A stretch of DNA of 64,000 nt, taken from the NCBI RefSeq assembly GCF_900177425.1, contig NZ_LT840184.1, positions 3,946,263 to 4,010,262 of the forward strand, in the 5' to 3' direction. Position numbers and translations under genes: made by a program. The stretch's first letter is position 1; each line of letters starts with the position of its first letter. The notes below the pieces were generated by a model that saw only the letters and a list, made by a program, of their open reading frames with translations, was not told the origin of the DNA and did no database searches. Below, piece by piece: positions 60,968-64,000 of the stretch. This stretch comes from Paenibacillus uliginis N3/975 (GTDB lineage: Bacteria > Bacillota > Bacilli > Paenibacillales > Paenibacillaceae).

Positions 60968-62059
60968 TTATTTGTTTTCATTCATATAAACGGCTTTTCC
61001 GGTACGGGCCGATTCATACAAGGCTTCCAAAATTTCAGAAACGACACATGCCTGTTCAGGAGTTACAACCGGCTCCAGATCCTTGTCAATCGCTTCAATC
61101 CATTTTCTCATCTCAATATCCGGCGCACTTTCCTCACGACCTTCATAAAAAGCGACCCCGCCAGACCCTAAATCAATGTTGTTGGTGTATAAGCGGCTGA
61201 ATTTCTCACCGTTGATACGAAGGCCTTCCTTCATATCCGCACCTGCCTCTGTACCACTCAAACTGCACTTCGCCTCATCCACTTCAAGAGAGTTCAGTGC
61301 CCAGCTAGATTCCAACATGACCGTAGCTCCATTCTCCATAACGATCATGCCGAAGGCTGAATCCTCTACCGTGAACTTCTCCGGATCCCACGGACCCCAA
61401 GCATTCGCAGCATTCTCTTTTTTAGCAAGCTCGTGATACTTCGTTCCCAGAACTACTTTCGGTTTGTAGTTGTCCATCATCCACAGAGTAAGGTCCAGCG
61501 CGTGGGTACCGATATCGATCAACGGGCCTCCGCCTTGCTTTTCTTCATCCAGGAATACTCCCCAGGTTGGAACGGCTCTTCTGCGGATCGCATGCGCTTT
61601 TGCAAAATAAACATGACCAAGCTCTCCATCTTCACACAGCTGTTTCAGATACAAGCTGTCTTCTCTGAAGCGGTTGTTGTAACCGATCGTCAGCTTCTTA
61701 CCACTTCTCTTTGCTGCTTCAACCATGCTACGTGCTTCTGCAGCGGTCTTTGCCATCGGCTTTTCACACATAACATGTTTGCCTGCTTCAAGGGAAGCAA
61801 TAGAAATTTCTGCATGGGACTCGTTTGGCGTAAGAACATGAATAATATCAATCGTGTCGTCCTGCAGCAGTTCTGTGTAATCCGAATAAACCTTTGCCTC
61901 GTCGATACCATATTTTGAAGCTGCTTCTTCTGCACGGCTTTGAACGATATCACAAAACGCTACAAGCTCAACACTGTTCAGCTTGCTTAAACTCGGCAAA
62001 TGCTTGCCGTTCGCAATTCCGCCACATCCGATAATACCTACACGATATACTTTACTCAT
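60968..62059 (-). CDS. Gfo/Idh/MocA family oxidoreductase (paralogue of 28611-29696)
   Basis: A 363-residue dehydrogenase. It shares with the gene at 28611 the Rossmann motif GIIGCGGIANGKHLPSL, HVMCEKPMAKTAAEA and long identical runs such as PTWGVFLDEEKQGGGPLIDI and GADMKEGLRINGEK, so the pair arose by duplication. The start is the ATG at 62059, one nt after the stop of the upstream araC gene. It has no strong ribosome binding site and may depend on translational coupling. It probably has the same substrate class as its paralogue. Confidence 0.9.
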   Translation of the reverse strand: MSKVYRVGIIGCGGIANGKHLPSLSKLNSVELVAFCDIVQSRAEEAASKYGIDEAKVYSDYTELLQDDTIDIIHVLTPNESHAEISIASLEAGKHVMCEKPMAKTAAEARSMVEAAKRSGKKLTIGYNNRFREDSLYLKQLCEDGELGHVYFAKAHAIRRRAVPTWGVFLDEEKQGGGPLIDIGTHALDLTLWMMDNYKPKVVLGTKYHELAKKENAANAWGPWDPEKFTVEDSAFGMIVMENGATVMLESSWALNSLEVDEAKCSLSGTEAGADMKEGLRINGEKFSRLYTNNIDLGSGGVAFYEGREESAPDIEMRKWIEAIDKDLEPVVTPEQACVVSEILEALYESARTGKAVYMNENK

Positions 62060-62060
62060 C

Positions 62061-63014
62061 CTAATCACCATCACTTTTCATTATTTTTGTTTTTGCCTTG
62101 CGGTATGCTCCTGGCGTCATGCCCAAACGCTTGCGGAACACCGCATGTAAATAGGTAGCATTCGCAAAGCCTTCAGACTGGGCAATTTGTTCAATCGGCA
62201 TCGAGCTTTCTTTCAGCCTGCGGCATACCGCTTCCAATCGGATATCTTCCAGCGCCTTACTAAAGGAGCTTTTCGGGTTCATCTGCTTAAAAACCCTTTG
62301 CAGCTGCCTTGGGCTGATATTCAGTTTCTCAGCCACATTTTCCAACGTAAGGCTTGCCGGATAATTTGCCTCCATATAATGAATGGCATATTGATAACGA
62401 TAAGAAAGCATATCCCGAACCGGCGCCTCTGCTCGAATTCCATCTGAATCGTAAGCTCTTGCGGCCTTCATTAAAATACTAATGACCAATTGTTTAATCG
62501 ATGTGTAATATCCTGCAAACTTACCGTCACACACATGATAGGCTTCGAGAAAACAATTCATCGCTTTATGGGAATCATAGGCTGGTATGAGCGGTAGCTT
62601 TCTCAACTTCTCGATACACTCCTCAGCCTCAGCAGCCTCCCAGGGGTCAACATCTATCCTTAGTTTCTCCGTAATATCGACATGCAGACAAAGCTCATCC
62701 ATAGCTTCATGGATATCCGCCTCCTGATAATGCATGACGCCAGGGCCCGTTAAATAGAACATCCCCTCCGATAAAGAGTAAGCCTGCTCCTCGAGAATCA
62801 CCCGCCCCTTACCTCTCGGGATAAAATGAAACTCAAATTCAGCATGATTATGAAAATCTATCACTTTTCCCGGGGAAAACGTGGTCAGATGAAATCTCAA
62901 AACATGAATCTCGTAATGGCCCCACGCGATCCGAATGTCCAGCCTCTCGAGCATATCCTGCTTCTCAAACATCACTCCGTAAGGAAAAGTGGTTCCACGC
63001 TTTAAATCATCCAT
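62061..63014 (-). CDS. AraC-family transcriptional regulator
   Basis: A 317-residue regulator: cupin-like domain with HNHAEFEFHFIPRGKGRVIL (about 56-75) and a C-terminal AraC/XylS double helix-turn-helix (about 210-305), ending GFANATYLHAVFRKRLGMTP. It lies between two Gfo/Idh genes on the same strand, 4 nt after the upstream gene and 1 nt before the downstream ATG, so regulator and enzymes share a transcript. No strong ribosome binding site precedes the ATG. Confidence 0.88.
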   Translation of the reverse strand: MDDLKRGTTFPYGVMFEKQDMLERLDIRIAWGHYEIHVLRFHLTTFSPGKVIDFHNHAEFEFHFIPRGKGRVILEEQAYSLSEGMFYLTGPGVMHYQEADIHEAMDELCLHVDITEKLRIDVDPWEAAEAEECIEKLRKLPLIPAYDSHKAMNCFLEAYHVCDGKFAGYYTSIKQLVISILMKAARAYDSDGIRAEAPVRDMLSYRYQYAIHYMEANYPASLTLENVAEKLNISPRQLQRVFKQMNPKSSFSKALEDIRLEAVCRRLKESSMPIEQIAQSEGFANATYLHAVFRKRLGMTPGAYRKAKTKIMKSDGD

Positions 63015-63018
63015 AAAC

Positions 63019-64000
63019 TTAAGATTTTAACTCTTCCAGCCGGACAACACGGCCTTCTTTATTAGAAAGGTTAGCGGCTTCCATCAAACGGGTAAGTTCT
63101 ATAGCCATGTTAATATTATCATCAGCTGTTGTACCATTCTGAATGTGACCAACCCACTGATGGAACGCGCTTTCACGATTATCACGCACAGGCACTTCTG
63201 TCCAGACCGGGTTGCCTTCTCCGGAGCGGTTCGTTTTTAGCAGGAGCTTCTCTTCTGGTGTTCCGTACAACAAAGTACCCTCGGTACCGTGAACCTCGAT
63301 TGTAAATGGGGAGTGACAGTTCACAAAGCCCGCTTCCACCACACCGATTGCACCAGATGCCGTATGCAATGTTGCTGCTGCATTATCCTCTACCTCTTTG
63401 CCTGTCACATAACCGAAATTAGCGCTCACTCCAGTTACCTCTTCTCCCAAAAACAACCGGGTCAAATACATCGGATGACAGCCAAGATCAATCAGCGCAC
63501 CACCAAAGCATTGCTCCAGACTATAAAAATGTTCAGGAAGCCAGCCAGCTAAAGCCCCGTTATGGGACAAACGGACTCTGACGTAAGTAATCTTTCCAAG
63601 CAGATCCTGGTTCAAAATGTCCTGAACAGCCAGCGTGTATCCATCATTTAAACGAGGTAAAGAAACAGTCAATTTCACGCCTTGCTTCTCAACCTCTGAC
63701 ACAATTTCATTCACTTCCGTTAATGTCGGAGCAATCACTTTTTCGGTAAAGATGTGTTTTCCCGCCTTGGCAACTGCAAGCATAACATCGCGGTGCATAT
63801 TCGTAGGGGCATCCACAATGACCGCATCGAGATCCTTTTGAGCAAGCATGTCATCTAGATTTTCATAAAATGGAACTTGAAGCTGATCGGCGGCTTTTTT
63901 TCCGCGTACCGGATCTTCATCCCAGACTGCTGCAATCTCCGTATCGTCATGCTCCTGAGCCTGTTTCGTATAATCCCAGGCGTGAACATGCCAGTAGCTG
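63019..64000 (-). CDS. Gfo/Idh/MocA family oxidoreductase, 5' end outside window
   Basis: About 326 codons are visible; the frame is open at position 64000 and reads YWHVHAWDYTKQAQEHDDTE at its left, inside the Rossmann domain, so the start codon lies beyond the window. An in-frame ATG at 63849 is internal. The EKP-type motif is in HIFTEKVIAPTLTEV (Pro replaced by Val), and FGGALIDLGCHPMYLTRLFL is the later conserved helix. First visible gene of an operon with araC and a second Gfo/Idh gene. The EKP to EKV change is unusual for the family. Confidence 0.88.
   Translation of the reverse strand, partial: SYWHVHAWDYTKQAQEHDDTEIAAVWDEDPVRGKKAADQLQVPFYENLDDMLAQKDLDAVIVDAPTNMHRDVMLAVAKAGKHIFTEKVIAPTLTEVNEIVSEVEKQGVKLTVSLPRLNDGYTLAVQDILNQDLLGKITYVRVRLSHNGALAGWLPEHFYSLEQCFGGALIDLGCHPMYLTRLFLGEEVTGVSANFGYVTGKEVEDNAAATLHTASGAIGVVEAGFVNCHSPFTIEVHGTEGTLLYGTPEEKLLLKTNRSGEGNPVWTEVPVRDNRESAFHQWVGHIQNGTTADDNINMAIELTRLMEAANLSNKEGRVVRLEELKS

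Noticed and set aside
1..64000. CRISPR arrays, tRNA genes, prophage or defence islands
   Set aside because: No regularly spaced repeats, tRNA-like cloverleafs, phage structural genes or defence gene motifs were seen in reading through.

Overview
The window looks like a chromosomal segment of a Paenibacillus-type Firmicute (order Bacillales). The evidence is moderate GC content, AGGAGG-type ribosome binding sites before nearly every gene, a T-box before metG, a yybP-ykoY riboswitch before a terC gene, an Fnr with a C-terminal cysteine cluster, YesM/YesN-type two-component genes beside a CUT1 sugar transporter, and many AraC regulators paired with Gfo/Idh/MocA oxidoreductases. Species was not determined. 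No tRNA, rRNA, CRISPR array or prophage was seen. One IS3-family element is present.

Layout. 1-2120: the 5' 580 codons of metG (runs off the left edge) with its Met T-box leader and promoter. 2131-2882: zur and yidD, overlapping by 4 nt. 3094-5889: a large secreted protein with two copper-amine-oxidase-like domains and PKD-like domains. 6065-13610: a catabolite-repressible operon reading solute-binding lipoprotein, two permeases, YesM-type kinase, YesN-type regulator, NagZ-type GH3 enzyme. 13657-25110: an anaerobic-metabolism block of pflA, pflB, adhE, fnr, a 52-residue membrane peptide, nirC, nirD and nirB, laced with TGTGA-N6-TCACA boxes. 25118-26400: an unrecognised protein and an HxlR regulator. 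26763-32563: a five-gene sugar operon (Gfo/Idh, TIM-barrel isomerase, Gfo/Idh, TIM-barrel isomerase, ThuA) with a divergent AraC regulator. 32665-42160: housekeeping and stress genes, including TerC under a manganese riboswitch with two tandem terminators, a TVP38-like protein, MsrAB, a YitT-type protein with a long structured leader, flavohaemoglobin Hmp, a VOC protein, a short Crp-like regulator and a YhgE/Pip protein. 42203-50445: a six-gene operon that looks like a synthase-type exopolysaccharide system. 50810-55101: alpha-L-fucosidase, GH35 beta-galactosidase and an AraC regulator. 55263-64000: sugar oxidoreductases of the Gfo/Idh and aldo/keto families with AraC regulators, interrupted by the IS3 element. 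The last gene runs off the right edge.

Two themes stand out. First, pfl, adhE, fnr, nir and hmp share Fnr/Rex-like operators. At adhE, nirB and hmp the operator centre lies about 41.5-42.5 nt upstream of the start predicted from the -10 box, the spacing expected for activation by a CRP/FNR protein. Second, the exopolysaccharide operon couples a processive family-2 glycosyltransferase, a nucleotide-sugar dehydrogenase, a membrane HEAT-repeat protein, two membrane-anchored TIM-barrel proteins and a signalling protein. That signalling protein has a degenerate GGDEF-like half and a receiver half whose phospho-acceptor Asp is replaced by Glu. A compactly foldable RNA leader precedes the operon. 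This is the best candidate in the window for an undescribed system. Functional statements rest on motif recognition; no database search was run.
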